Assembly (NCBI GenBank): GCA_016710335.1
Contig: JADJXQ010000004.1
Location: 62,001-126,000, forward strand
Source: Rhodospirillales bacterium
GTDB lineage: Bacteria; Pseudomonadota; Alphaproteobacteria; Rhodospirillales; Defluviicoccaceae
Direction: 5' to 3'
DNA: 64,000 bases
The notes below the pieces were generated by a model. It was not told the origin of the DNA, searched no databases, and worked only from the letters and a program-made list of their open reading frames with translations. The position numbers and the translations under genes were made by a program. Every line of letters begins with the position of its first letter. Position 1 is the stretch's first letter. This document shows, piece by piece, positions 43,488-51,471 of the stretch.

Positions 43488-44294
43488 TCAGTTGTCCAGG
43501 AGTGCCAGAAGATGCTGCGCCGCTTCGTCAGCCTCGCCGCGCTCGCCGCTGAGCGCCGCCGCGTCTGCGGTGAAGGCCGCCGAGAGGGCGCGCAAGGTTC
43601 GCTCCGGCGTCTGGTGCGCGAACAGGGTGTGAGCGATGAGGGCGCGGGCCGTGTCCTCGAGCGAGGTTTCCGAAACGTGCCAGGAGCGCGGACCGCCGTA
43701 GCGGAGACAGGCGATGACGCCGATGCCGCAGGGCCCCGCGGCGGGCAGGGGCTTCAGGGGAGCATCGCTCGGCTGGCGTGCCGCCAGCGGCACCGCATAG
43801 GGATGCACGCCGCCCTCCCGGTCAAGGATGGCGAAGGCGTCGGAGAAGTACGCCGCGCCGCAGCGGACCAGCGCCTCCACCAGCGCCGTCGTTCCGGCGC
43901 CCGGCGCCCCCGGCAGGAGGATGACGCGGTCCCGGTGGCGAACTACTCCGGCGCGGACGAAGACGAAGCGGTGCGAGTGCGCGGCGACCATCACGTGGAG
44001 CGCATCCTCCACTGCGCGCGCGATCACTGTCCGGTCGCTGGACCTGAGAATCGGCCTGCCGTCGATCAACAGAGTCCAAGTGTCGCCGGCCAACGCGCCC
44101 GGAGCATTCCGCCGCTCGAGGCCGATCGTCGCATCCACGGTCTCGCCCGGTACGGTCGGCTGCCAGCACGGCGGCAGGCGGTCGAGGACCGCGCCGATCA
44201 GCCCGTTGCGCTCGGCGCGGATGCCGATGGTGGCGTCGAAGCAGTGATAGCAGAGGGTCTCGGCCGCGGCGGACGGCGGCGATGTGGTGCTCAT
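43488..44294 (-). CDS. HprK-like P-loop protein with an altered Walker A
   Basis: About 268 aa. It resembles HPr kinase C-terminal domain-like proteins: VFVRAGVV, then LLPGAPGAGTTALVEALVRCGAAYFSDAFAILD (given in part). The Walker A motif reads GAPGAGTT, so the invariant Lys is Thr and nucleotide binding may be lost or altered; a sequence error there would be another explanation. There is no conserved HPr partner nearby. The start at 44294 (MSTTSPPSAAA) is tentative because no good ribosome-binding site is seen; the frame is open to 44369. Confidence 0.65.
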   Translation of the reverse strand: MSTTSPPSAAAETLCYHCFDATIGIRAERNGLIGAVLDRLPPCWQPTVPGETVDATIGLERRNAPGALAGDTWTLLIDGRPILRSSDRTVIARAVEDALHVMVAAHSHRFVFVRAGVVRHRDRVILLPGAPGAGTTALVEALVRCGAAYFSDAFAILDREGGVHPYAVPLAARQPSDAPLKPLPAAGPCGIGVIACLRYGGPRSWHVSETSLEDTARALIAHTLFAHQTPERTLRALSAAFTADAAALSGERGEADEAAQHLLALLDN

Positions 44295-44485
44295 GTCCCG
44301 GCGTCTTTCGTTTTTCTTGCAACCGAGCATAGCGTGAACGCCGCCTGTGGGAAACCGGCTGTGTGACACGGCGCAGGCTTGCGGCCGGGTGGCCGACGGT
44401 ATATTAATTTTATCTAATTCAGGAGGGGGTGCTGACGGAGCGCCTCAGCCATAGCAACGCGCCGGGACCGGCCGAAAGGAGCACC

Positions 44486-44836
44486 ATGAGCGAGAAGAAC
44501 TATCCCGAGATCGTGAAACACCTGAGCGGCGTGATGGCCGACCTCAACAAGGGCATCCCCGGCCCATGGAAGGGGTTCGTGCAGCTAGCCGATCAGGCCA
44601 AGGCCGACAGCGCGCTCAATGCCAAGATCAAGGAGTTGATGGCGGTCGCCATCTCGATTTCGTTGCGCTGCGACGGGTGCATCGGCTTCCACGTCCGCGG
44701 CGCGGTCAGGAACGGCGCCACCCGGCAGGAGATGATGGACACCATCGCCGTCGCCGTGATGATGAACGGGGGACCGGCGACGGTCTACGGCGCCTACGCC
44801 CTCGAAGCGTACGACCAGTTCGCGGAAAAATCGTAG
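44486..44836 (+). CDS. AhpD-like carboxymuconolactone decarboxylase family protein
   Basis: 116 aa, single CMD domain. The redox CxxC is Cys62-Cys65 in RCDGCIGFH, with the downstream histidine of the AhpD-type relay. Such small proteins form oligomers and often act as alkylhydroperoxidases. The ATG at 44486 has AAAGGAG four bases upstream. An upstream in-frame GTG at 44429 sits only two bases from AGGAGG and is less likely. A very AT-rich stretch at about 44399-44420 may hold the promoter. Confidence 0.85.
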   Translation: MSEKNYPEIVKHLSGVMADLNKGIPGPWKGFVQLADQAKADSALNAKIKELMAVAISISLRCDGCIGFHVRGAVRNGATRQEMMDTIAVAVMMNGGPATVYGAYALEAYDQFAEKS

Positions 44837-44852
44837 GTTACGCCCGGCCCAC

Positions 44853-44884
44853 AATAAAACCCCCGGGAAGGGTTCTCCCGGGGG
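44853..44884 (-). terminator. Intrinsic terminator between ahpD-like gene and BI-1 gene
   Basis: Nine perfectly paired bases (44860-44868 with 44876-44884, CCCCCGGGA and its complement) around a 7-nt loop. On the minus strand the hairpin is followed by TTTTATTGT, fitting termination of the BI-1 gene. It could also slow the convergent plus-strand transcript, but no T-run follows on that side. Confidence 0.8.
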
Positions 44885-44910
44885 TCGGAACCAGTGGAAC
44901 CGCGGAGCGC

Positions 44911-45651
44911 CTATTCGCTGCGGGCGACGCCCAACAGCTGCAGGATCCAGATGAACATGGTCACGAAGCTGCCGTAAAGCATGAAGGCGCCGAAGATCGC
45001 CTTGCGGTGCGTGACGTCTCCGGCGTCGGTCTCGAAGTACCAGTTCTTGATCTGCTGCGTCTCGTAAGCCGTCAGCCCGGCGAAGATCACCGGCACGACG
45101 ATCGACATCAGGAGATGGAAGCCCGACGACTGCACGAACAGGTTAACGAGCAGCGCGATCAGGATGCCGAACGTCGCCATGACCAGGAACCGCCCGATGG
45201 CCGTGAGGTCACGCTTCGTGGTGTAGCCGTAGAGGCTCATTCCCGCGAAAGCCGCGGACGTTACGAAGAAGGCGCGGGCGATGCTGTCCTGGGTGTAAAG
45301 GTAGAAGTAGGGGGCGATCAGCGCGCCCCACATCGCAGCGTAGACCCAGAAGCAGGCCTGCGCGGCGCCGAAGCTTTTGCTCATCATGATGCGCGGCGCG
45401 ACGAAGCCCATGCCGATGATGCCGATGAACAGCACCCAGACGAACGGGCCGCCGACGATCGCCTGCATGACCTGCGGGTTGGCAGCGACCAGCATGGCGA
45501 TGACGCCGGTGAATGCGACGCCGAGCGCCATGTAGTTGTAGACCCGCAGCATGTACTGGCGGAGGCCGACATCGATCTGTGCGGCCTCGGCCTGGCCGCG
45601 CGTCATTGTGTCGGTTCGCAACTGGAAACGACTGTCAGGTCTCAACGCCAT
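44911..45651 (-). CDS. Bax inhibitor-1/YccA family membrane protein
   Basis: 246 aa with seven hydrophobic helices. It has the family features: LRVYNYMALGVAFTG near the start, YAAMWGALIAPYF, FVTSAAFAGMSLYGYTTKRDL (in part) and a C-terminal YETQQIKNWY with a charged end. Bacterial BI-1 proteins are implicated in calcium leak and membrane protein quality control. It has its own promoter candidate (45686-45715) and an intrinsic terminator, so it is probably monocistronic. Confidence 0.92.
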   Translation of the reverse strand: MALRPDSRFQLRTDTMTRGQAEAAQIDVGLRQYMLRVYNYMALGVAFTGVIAMLVAANPQVMQAIVGGPFVWVLFIGIIGMGFVAPRIMMSKSFGAAQACFWVYAAMWGALIAPYFYLYTQDSIARAFFVTSAAFAGMSLYGYTTKRDLTAIGRFLVMATFGILIALLVNLFVQSSGFHLLMSIVVPVIFAGLTAYETQQIKNWYFETDAGDVTHRKAIFGAFMLYGSFVTMFIWILQLLGVARSE

Positions 45652-45685
45652 CAGAACCTCTCTCCCAAGCGAGTTGAACCTGGAA

Positions 45686-45715
45686 GTAATATGGGAGCAG
45701 GGCCTTTGCGATCAA
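45686..45715 (-). promoter_or_regulatory. Candidate sigma70-type promoter for the BI-1 gene
   Basis: On the minus strand TTGATC (45715-45710), an 18-nt spacer and TATTAC (45691-45686) form a plausible promoter 35 nt upstream of the BI-1 start codon. Confidence 0.45.
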
Positions 45716-45831
45716 GTGGGATCGCGGCGCCCGGGACCATGATGATGGATTGTTAACATTGCGCTCCCGCCGTTCGCGCGGCACATTTGGCGACCTCTGA
45801 ACAAGGCTGGAGCGCGGGGAGGAGCAGCGTC

Positions 45832-46974
45832 TTGCCGATTGTTGATGGTGTCCGCGGTGACGCGCCCTTCACGGTCGCTCACGGGGCGGCGGAGGACTGG
45901 GCGCACGCGGCTCAGGGGTGCGCGGACGGCCTCGCAGACGCGCCGGGTGCGCCCAACATCGGTTTCCTCTACGTCAGCGATCTCCTCGCGGAAGACGTCG
46001 CCAGCATCCTCGCCTACCTGCGCCAGAAGACCGGGGTCGAACACTGGGTCGGCTCTGTAGGCATCGGCGTGCTCGCCGGCAATGCAGTGTATGTGGATCG
46101 GCCCGCTGTCGTGGCGATGGTCGGCCAGGTCCCGGAGGCAGGGTTCTGCGTGTTCCCGTCGATCGCCAAGAGCGTCGATGAGCTGTCTCCGGAACATCGG
46201 TCTTGGATCGAGAGGCAGCCGTTGCTGGTGGGCATCGTCCATGGCGATCCGCAGAACGAGCGGGCGCCGGCGTTGATCACGGAAATGGCGGAGCGCACCG
46301 CCGGCTTTCTCGTGGGCGGGCTCACATCGTCGCGAAGCGCCCATCATCAGGTGGCGGGGCGGGTTACCGGCGGCGGCGTGTCCGGGGTCCTGTTCACCCC
46401 CGACGTCGGCCTGCAGACGGCCCTGACCCAGGGGTGCGTCCCCATCGGCGTCAGCCACCTGGTCTCCGACTGTGTCGACAACGTCGTCATCGGCCTCGAC
46501 GGCCGCCGCGCCCTCGACGTCTTGAAGGAGGACATCGGCCCCGCGCTGGCCGCTGATCTCAACCGGATTGCCGGACGCATCCACGCGGCACTGCCGCTCC
46601 CCGGCTCCGACACCTGTGACTACATGGTGCGCAACCTGATCGCTCTGGACCGGATGCATGGGTGGCTGGCGATCGGCAGCGGCATCGAGGCCGGCGATCG
46701 CCTGATGTTCGTGCGCCAGGACGTCGAAGCGGCGCGTGAGAACATGACCGTCATGGTGGCGGGCCTGAAGCGTCGCCTGTCGGCGCCGCCGCGGGGTGGC
46801 GTCTATTTCTCGTGCGTCGCCCGCGCCCCCGGCGTGCCCGGCGGGCTGAAGGATGAACTGGCGACCATCCGCGACGCGCTCGGCCCGTTCCCCGTCGTCG
46901 GCATGTACTGCAATGGCGAGATCTCCAACGGCCGCCTCTATGGCTACACCGGGGTCCTCGCGTTGTTCACCTGA
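45832..46974 (+). CDS. FIST-domain sensory protein
   Basis: About 380 aa. A FIST N domain (FTVAHGAAEDWAHAA... GVSGVLFTPDVGLQTALTQG, in part) is followed by a FIST C domain (LIALDRMHGWLAIGSGIEAGD; FSCVARAPG; GMYCNGEI). FIST proteins are thought to bind small ligands, possibly amino acids, and often signal in chemotaxis or two-component systems; no histidine kinase or c-di-GMP domain is fused here. I chose TTG at 45832 because GGGGAGGAG lies 9 nt upstream; TTG at 45787 is an alternative. It is followed by thpR after 20 bp. Confidence 0.8.
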   Translation: MPIVDGVRGDAPFTVAHGAAEDWAHAAQGCADGLADAPGAPNIGFLYVSDLLAEDVASILAYLRQKTGVEHWVGSVGIGVLAGNAVYVDRPAVVAMVGQVPEAGFCVFPSIAKSVDELSPEHRSWIERQPLLVGIVHGDPQNERAPALITEMAERTAGFLVGGLTSSRSAHHQVAGRVTGGGVSGVLFTPDVGLQTALTQGCVPIGVSHLVSDCVDNVVIGLDGRRALDVLKEDIGPALAADLNRIAGRIHAALPLPGSDTCDYMVRNLIALDRMHGWLAIGSGIEAGDRLMFVRQDVEAARENMTVMVAGLKRRLSAPPRGGVYFSCVARAPGVPGGLKDELATIRDALGPFPVVGMYCNGEISNGRLYGYTGVLALFT

Positions 46975-46994
46975 AGAGGGGTCAGGAGGGCGCC

Positions 46995-47576
46995 ATGTTT
47001 CGCCTGTTCGTCGCACTGCCGCTGCCCCGAGAGGTCCGCGAACACCTTGCCGGCCTGTGCTCGGGCATCCCCGGGGCGCGCTGGGTGCCGCCGGAGAACA
47101 TGCACGTGACTTTGCGGTTTATCGGCGAAGTGGGCGGCGCCGATGCGGAAGACATCCACGAGGCGCTCGATGGGGTGCGGATGCCTGCGTTTGGGTTGAG
47201 CATCGCCGGCCTCGGGTGCTTCGAGAGCGGGCACAAGGTGCGATCGCTGTGGGCGGCGGTCAAGCGGGACGAACTCTTGATGCGCCTCCAGGACAAGGTG
47301 GAGATGGCGGTGACGCGCAGCGGCCAGACACCCGAGCGGCGCAAGTTCAAGCCGCACGTGACCCTGGCGCGATTCAGGAGCGGCGCGTCGGTCGCCCGCA
47401 TCGGCAGCTTCATGGAGCGCAACAACGCGATCGCGCTGGGTCCGTTCCAGATCCCGTCGTTCGCGCTGTTCCGGAGCCACCTGGGGGGCGAAGGCGCGCA
47501 CTACGAAGTGCTGGCGGAGTACCCGTTGCGCGGCGCCGGCGCGACGGCCGACCTGCCGGTGCAGGCGGTGCCGTGA
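46995..47576 (+). CDS. thpR: RNA 2',3'-cyclic phosphodiesterase ThpR (2'-5' RNA ligase family)
   Basis: 193 aa. The two HxT catalytic motifs are His37-Val-Thr39 and His121-Val-Thr123, the hallmark of the 2H phosphoesterase superfamily. MFRLFVALPLP is the usual N terminus. The enzyme opens 2',3'-cyclic phosphates on RNA ends; its physiological role in bacteria is not settled. It is probably co-transcribed with the FIST gene. The DNA downstream (47577-47942) is a lower-GC gene-poor gap. Confidence 0.9.
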   Translation: MFRLFVALPLPREVREHLAGLCSGIPGARWVPPENMHVTLRFIGEVGGADAEDIHEALDGVRMPAFGLSIAGLGCFESGHKVRSLWAAVKRDELLMRLQDKVEMAVTRSGQTPERRKFKPHVTLARFRSGASVARIGSFMERNNAIALGPFQIPSFALFRSHLGGEGAHYEVLAEYPLRGAGATADLPVQAVP

Positions 47577-47942
47577 GCCGCGCGCACTTCCGGGCGGCAG
47601 AACTTCAGCGCGAAATACGTCTCACGAATATCCCGCATGCTGCGCCGAGATCCTGCACCAAATAGCCGGGAATTGCCGCGCTTCTGTGCGATTCGTGACA
47701 GGCGACGGCCGTTAACCCGCTCACATCAAGCGCTTTGTGTCCGTTCGGGCGCTGAAACTGTATGCCGATGTCATCAAATGTATGCAGAATCAAGGTCAAG
47801 CCTTTGTAATCCAAGCATTCTTCCAAGGGTTGAATATGGCCTTACAATTTTCGTGCGCTGGTTTCGCCGTTGCACTCGCGCTTCTCGAACGTAGAGTGAA
47901 CATACCCGCGACTCCCATCGTCGTCAAGGTCCTGCAGCAGAA
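47577..47942. other. Lower-GC gap with no supportable gene
   Basis: 366 bp between thpR and a lipoprotein gene. Base composition is visibly less GC-rich than the flanks (runs such as CATCAAATGTATGCAG). Overlapping frames of 60-90 codons exist on both strands (for example 47605-47826 minus, 47737-48012 plus) but they exclude one another and none has a recognised domain or clear ribosome-binding site. It may be remnant or recently acquired DNA. Confidence 0.4.
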
Positions 47943-48494
47943 TCACCGGGGCGGAGGAGCGTCACCGGGTTGCGGGGGCGGCGGGCCTGCATTGGCGGGA
48001 GCGTTGTGGTAGCCGGGGCCGAAAGTCAGCGGGCGGGGCGGCAGGACGTCTGAGCCGATCTGCGAACGGAACTGCCGGCCCGCCGTGGCGATGACGGCCT
48101 CGGTTGCCGGATCGAGCAGTCGCAGTTCCACTCCGTAGTCGCGCTCGGCCTCGACGGAGGCGAGCGGCGGCGTCTCGAACTTGTAGCGGTCGCGGCCGCG
48201 GCGGGTGGGCTGGCGGACGACAATCGCCTCGCCGCCGCCGGGATTTTCAAAGCGCGCCTCCAGAACGGCCTCCTCTGGGACGCCGCCGAGGGTACGGGCG
48301 GTTATTCCCCAATACGCCTCCGCCAAACGGTAATTGAAGATGAACCCGCCGCCGATAATTTCGAGCGACGGCGGTTCCGGCTCCTGATCACATCCGGGAA
48401 GCGCCAGCACCAGGGGCAGGAGCACGAACAAGAGCCAATTCAGCGGCGCGCCGAACCAGTTCTTGCGGGCGACCCCGCGAGTCCGCGTCCGCAT
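47943..48494 (-). CDS. Predicted lipoprotein of unknown function
   Basis: 183 aa. An N-terminal basic region (MRTRTRGVARKN) precedes a hydrophobic segment and a lipobox ending LALPGC (about residues 30-35), so it should be lipidated and membrane-anchored. The mature part contains a region of beta-strand character (FIFNYRLAEAYWGITAR; YGVELRLLDPATE) and a Pro-rich end. I do not recognise a family. It is divergent from the hydrolase gene at 48692. Confidence 0.6.
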   Translation of the reverse strand: MRTRTRGVARKNWFGAPLNWLLFVLLPLVLALPGCDQEPEPPSLEIIGGGFIFNYRLAEAYWGITARTLGGVPEEAVLEARFENPGGGEAIVVRQPTRRGRDRYKFETPPLASVEAERDYGVELRLLDPATEAVIATAGRQFRSQIGSDVLPPRPLTFGPGYHNAPANAGPPPPQPGDAPPPR

Positions 48495-48561
48495 CGTGTG
48501 CGCCCTTTTCTCCCGTCACAAGAGCACGTTACAAAAGGATCACGGGCTTCGGCAACGGAAA

Positions 48562-48600
48562 GCGAGGCCCACGGCGTGGTTCCTGCTTCATGGGCCTCGC
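48562..48600. repeat. Long inverted repeat in the lipoprotein-hydrolase intergenic region
   Basis: GCGAGGCCCA (48562-48571) and TGGGCCTCGC (48591-48600) pair perfectly over 10 bp around a 19-nt loop. It lies between divergent genes, well upstream of both start codons, so it could be an operator or RNA structure. No T-run follows on either side. Confidence 0.5.
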
Positions 48601-48691
48601 GCCAACAACCCCCCCAATGCGATAGGTATATTTTCTTTTTCCGCGCACTTAAGTTGCCTTCATTCCTAATGCGCGCAGAGAGGCCTGATCG

Positions 48692-50299
48692 ATGATGCAG
48701 ACATCCGGGCGGAACGCAGGCAGACGCTATGGCGGCGAGATCTTGCGACGCGGCAGCGCTGACGACAACGCCGTGCGCCGCCTGCAGCGCGACCTTGCCG
48801 AACTCGGGTTCACCGTGGTCGGGCCCGCCGACGGCTGCTTCGGCCGCTTCACTGCCTGGGCGGTGCGGGAATTCCAAGCCTATGCGGCGTTGGCGCAGGT
48901 CGCGGTGGAGAGCCCGCGCCGGGCGACGATCTACGCCGACGGCCTGACGCCGGTCGCTACTGGTCCAAACCGCTACGCCGGGCCGATCAGCGGCGTGGTC
49001 GACGCCGCCACGGGCGAGGCCTTGCAGCACTGGCTCGACAGCCGTTGGCGCTGCCCGGTGGCGGTGGAAGCCTGGCGGCTGCGCAATGGCCGACGCGACC
49101 GCCCGGTGGCCACCAACATCTGGCGCCATGACGAGGTTCCGGACGCGGCGGCGCGGATGTACGCCCGCGACCTCAGCGGCCATTTTCCGGTGACGGGAGA
49201 TGGCGCCAGTGCGGACACCGCGGATGACGACGGAGCGGGCCGGGTCATCATCGGGGAGTTCACCTCGTATCTGTCGTGGAGTGGACCACGCGCGGTGCCG
49301 CCCCGACATTCGCGCCCGGAAGGCGAGATTGTGCCGGAGTGCGTGATCGGCCGCCGCGCGGAAGAGCTGGATGCAGCGCAGCAATCGACCTTCCGCGTCG
49401 TCCGCTCCGTCGCCGAAGTCGAATGTCTCGGCCATTTCGACAGCGTCAATGCGTACGACAACGCCCTCATCTCGGTCGGCCCGTGCCATTGGACGCTCGG
49501 CATTGTCGGCCGCAACGGCACCGTCAGCGAGGGTGAGCTGTGCGGAGTCCTCGCCTACCTCGCCCACGCTGATGCGGCGGCGTTCCATCAGACCCTCGGG
49601 GTGTTCGGCGTCTCCATCGACCGCGGCTGGGTCAACCACCACGGCATCGCCAACGGCCAGCTTTTGTTCGACCGCGGGCAACGCAAATACGCCGGCTGGC
49701 TGGCGTTGCACGACGAGCGCGGCGGTTTCGCGCGCTTGCCGCAGCGGCAGGAGGAGAGCGACTACTTCAAGACGTGGCATTGGTTCTACCGCTTCGTCAT
49801 GGCCGGGCGCACCATTCCCGGCTATCGCCGCACCATGTGGGACATGACGCGGATTCGGCTGCGCGACCTGATCGACATGCCGTGGGACGCCGGCAGCAGC
49901 CTTCGCCTCGGCGACATTTTCACGTCCGAGAAGGCGATCGCCATGATTCTCCGCTGGCACGTGCGCTATCCGGGCCATGTCGCCGCCCGCGGCTGCGCCG
50001 GACGGCGCCTGCACGCGGTATTGCAGTCGGTTCGTGACCGGCATGCGAGCCTCGGTTGGGAAGGCGACCCTGGGGCTTGGGGCGACGCCCACGAGAAAGC
50101 CCTGATCCGCGCGCTGCGCGTCGCCGTCGGCCAAGTCGGCGGCCGCCTCGCCGAGACCGTCAAGCGCGTCGACCGCTGGCCGCAGTGGGGCAGCGGCAAC
50201 AACCCGCACCGCTATCGTTTGCCCCCCACCATCGGCCCGCTCGACGAGCGCCGCGGCTCGTTCCGCCTGGAGCGCAGCGGCCTGCCGCCGGCGCCGTGA
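48692..50299 (+). CDS. Putative phage-type peptidoglycan hydrolase with N-terminal PG-binding domain
   Basis: 535 aa without a signal peptide. Residues about 20-65 form a peptidoglycan-binding-1 domain (VRRLQRDLAELGFTVVGPADGCFG, in part). A large central domain (about 235-470) contains a conserved-looking EVECLGHFDSVNAYDNALISVG segment (in part) followed by a CHWTLG/GELCGVLAYL block, reminiscent of phage lysis or transglycosylase-like enzymes; the glutamate in RSVAEVE could be catalytic. This assignment is by resemblance only. The first downstream gene is unknown and the second encodes a GTA-type holin, supporting a lysis role. GAGAGG lies eight bases upstream of the ATG. The stop codon lies inside the first unit of a tandem repeat. 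Confidence 0.6.
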   Translation: MMQTSGRNAGRRYGGEILRRGSADDNAVRRLQRDLAELGFTVVGPADGCFGRFTAWAVREFQAYAALAQVAVESPRRATIYADGLTPVATGPNRYAGPISGVVDAATGEALQHWLDSRWRCPVAVEAWRLRNGRRDRPVATNIWRHDEVPDAAARMYARDLSGHFPVTGDGASADTADDDGAGRVIIGEFTSYLSWSGPRAVPPRHSRPEGEIVPECVIGRRAEELDAAQQSTFRVVRSVAEVECLGHFDSVNAYDNALISVGPCHWTLGIVGRNGTVSEGELCGVLAYLAHADAAAFHQTLGVFGVSIDRGWVNHHGIANGQLLFDRGQRKYAGWLALHDERGGFARLPQRQEESDYFKTWHWFYRFVMAGRTIPGYRRTMWDMTRIRLRDLIDMPWDAGSSLRLGDIFTSEKAIAMILRWHVRYPGHVAARGCAGRRLHAVLQSVRDRHASLGWEGDPGAWGDAHEKALIRALRVAVGQVGGRLAETVKRVDRWPQWGSGNNPHRYRLPPTIGPLDERRGSFRLERSGLPPAP

Positions 50300-50436
50300 G
50301 CGGCCAGCGCACGTCAACTGTCACCGTGCGGCCAGCGCACGTTAACAGCCCACCGTGCGGCCAGCGCACGTTAACAGCCCACCGTGCGGCCAGCGCACGT
50401 CAACAGCCCACCGTGCGGCCAGCGCGTCAACAGCCA
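50294..50436 (+). repeat. 29-bp tandem repeat, about five units
   Basis: Units begin at 50294 (30 bp, slightly variant), 50324, 50353 and 50382 (29 bp each, nearly identical) and 50411 (about 26 bp). Each unit contains GTGCG-GCCAG-CGCAC, a perfect 5-bp stem with a 5-nt loop, followed by GTYAACAGCCCA. There are no spacers. The array starts within the last codons of the hydrolase gene and stops 62 bp before the next start codon. Confidence 0.9.
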
Positions 50437-50498
50437 CCGCGTCGCGGCGACAGTTCAGTCGGCGGGATTTTCCTCAGGCAGCCGCAAGGATCCGAACG

Positions 50499-50939
50499 AT
50501 GTCGAATTATTTCAAGTCTCACGATGGCTACCACTACCCCCACAGCGCCGTGGAGCGATTCAAGGTTTGCGCCAACTCGAACGTCGCTCACGTCGACGTC
50601 GCGCTGGGCGACGATGTGGTGACGGTGACGGCGCCGAGCCGGCAGTTCGCAAACCGTAAAGAGCAGTTCGTGGCGGCCGCGCCCGGGACGCACCTGCTGA
50701 ACGTCTCGCTCGACGAGCCCCCGGAACTGCTCAAGGAGCCGGTTCTGGCGTGGCAGGTGCGGGAACGGGTGTACCCGGTGGTCGCCGACCCGGATTCGTT
50801 ATCGGAACTGAAAGACGGTTCGGGGTGGGTGGTGGAACTGCCCGGCGGAACGGTGATAACGCCGTCGGCCTGCGAAATTGTCGCCAACAGCGCCGCCGAG
50901 TGGTTCGAGACGGCAACCGAGATCGATGGAGACGTATGA
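50499..50939 (+). CDS. Unknown protein between hydrolase and holin genes
   Basis: 146 aa, soluble, starting MSNYFKSHDGYHYPHSAVER. It has no signal peptide or membrane helix and I recognise no domain. AAGGA lies eight bases upstream of the ATG. Its stop is one base before the holin ATG, so the two are almost certainly co-translated. In a lysis cassette it might be a regulator or spanin-like accessory, but neither a spanin pattern nor a lipobox is visible. Confidence 0.6.
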   Translation: MSNYFKSHDGYHYPHSAVERFKVCANSNVAHVDVALGDDVVTVTAPSRQFANRKEQFVAAAPGTHLLNVSLDEPPELLKEPVLAWQVRERVYPVVADPDSLSELKDGSGWVVELPGGTVITPSACEIVANSAAEWFETATEIDGDV

Positions 50940-50940
50940 C

Positions 50941-51369
50941 ATGGGTTTTTGGGACTGGGTCGGCAGGACCGCCGGCTCCGCGATCGCGGAGCCGGTCAAG
51001 GCCATCGGCAACGCGGCCGACGAGCTTCTCAGCAGCGATCACGAGTTGAGCCAGGAGGAGACCCGACGGCTGGTGGAGCGCATCAAGGTGTCGCTCGCCG
51101 AGTTGGCGATCGAAGAAGCGCGTGCCCGCCATCCGTCGTGGTGGGTTGCCGGCGCCCGTCCGTCGCTGATGTGGGCGGCGACGATCGTGGTGATGTACGC
51201 CACCGTCGGCCAGCACCTGGTGCAATCGCTCGGCTGGGCATTCGGCGGGCCGATTCCGGATCCGATCTCCTGGCAGGAAATCCTGGCCTCACTCGGCGCC
51301 ATTTCGCCCCAGGCCACGTCCTACGTGTTCGCGCGCCGGGATGAAAAGCGGGACGGCGTGTCGCGCTAG
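50941..51369 (+). CDS. 3TM-type holin family protein (GTA/phage release type)
   Basis: 142 aa. The pattern matches the GTA holin family: MGFWDWVGRTAGSAIAEPVKAIGNAADELLSSDHE (in part) as amphipathic N terminus, a charged helical middle (ETRRLVERIKVSLAELAIEEAR), then WWVAGARPSLMWAATIVVMY and further hydrophobic stretches to about residue 128. Such holins let endolysins reach the wall and are known for prophages and gene transfer agents. Here it sits with a hydrolase but no capsid, tail or terminase genes are in the window. The start is coupled to the upstream gene; GGAGAC serves as ribosome-binding site. Confidence 0.75.
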   Translation: MGFWDWVGRTAGSAIAEPVKAIGNAADELLSSDHELSQEETRRLVERIKVSLAELAIEEARARHPSWWVAGARPSLMWAATIVVMYATVGQHLVQSLGWAFGGPIPDPISWQEILASLGAISPQATSYVFARRDEKRDGVSR

Positions 51370-51417
51370 TCGGAAACACGTTGCCGCCGGCGTTCGATCC
51401 ATTCCCTGCGTCGCCTA

Positions 51418-51454
51418 GTGCAGCGGCGCATTCAATAATGCACCGTTGCTGCAC
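51418..51454. repeat. Imperfect long hairpin downstream of the holin gene
   Basis: Outer arms GTGCAGC (51418-51424) and GCTGCAC (51448-51454), an inner GG-CC pair and an inner GCATT/AATGC stem (51428-51432 with 51437-51441) give a branched hairpin. It lies between the converging holin and EAL genes; no T-run follows. Confidence 0.5.
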
Positions 51455-51471
51455 GTAACCTCTTGATTCCC

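Noticed and set aside
48440..50317. 625-codon minus-strand frame opposite the hydrolase gene
   Set aside because: The plus-strand protein has a PG-binding domain and a proper ribosome-binding site; the antisense frame is low-complexity.
50294..50436. Possible CRISPR array (29-bp repeats)
   Set aside because: The units are directly adjacent without spacers, and no cas gene is nearby.
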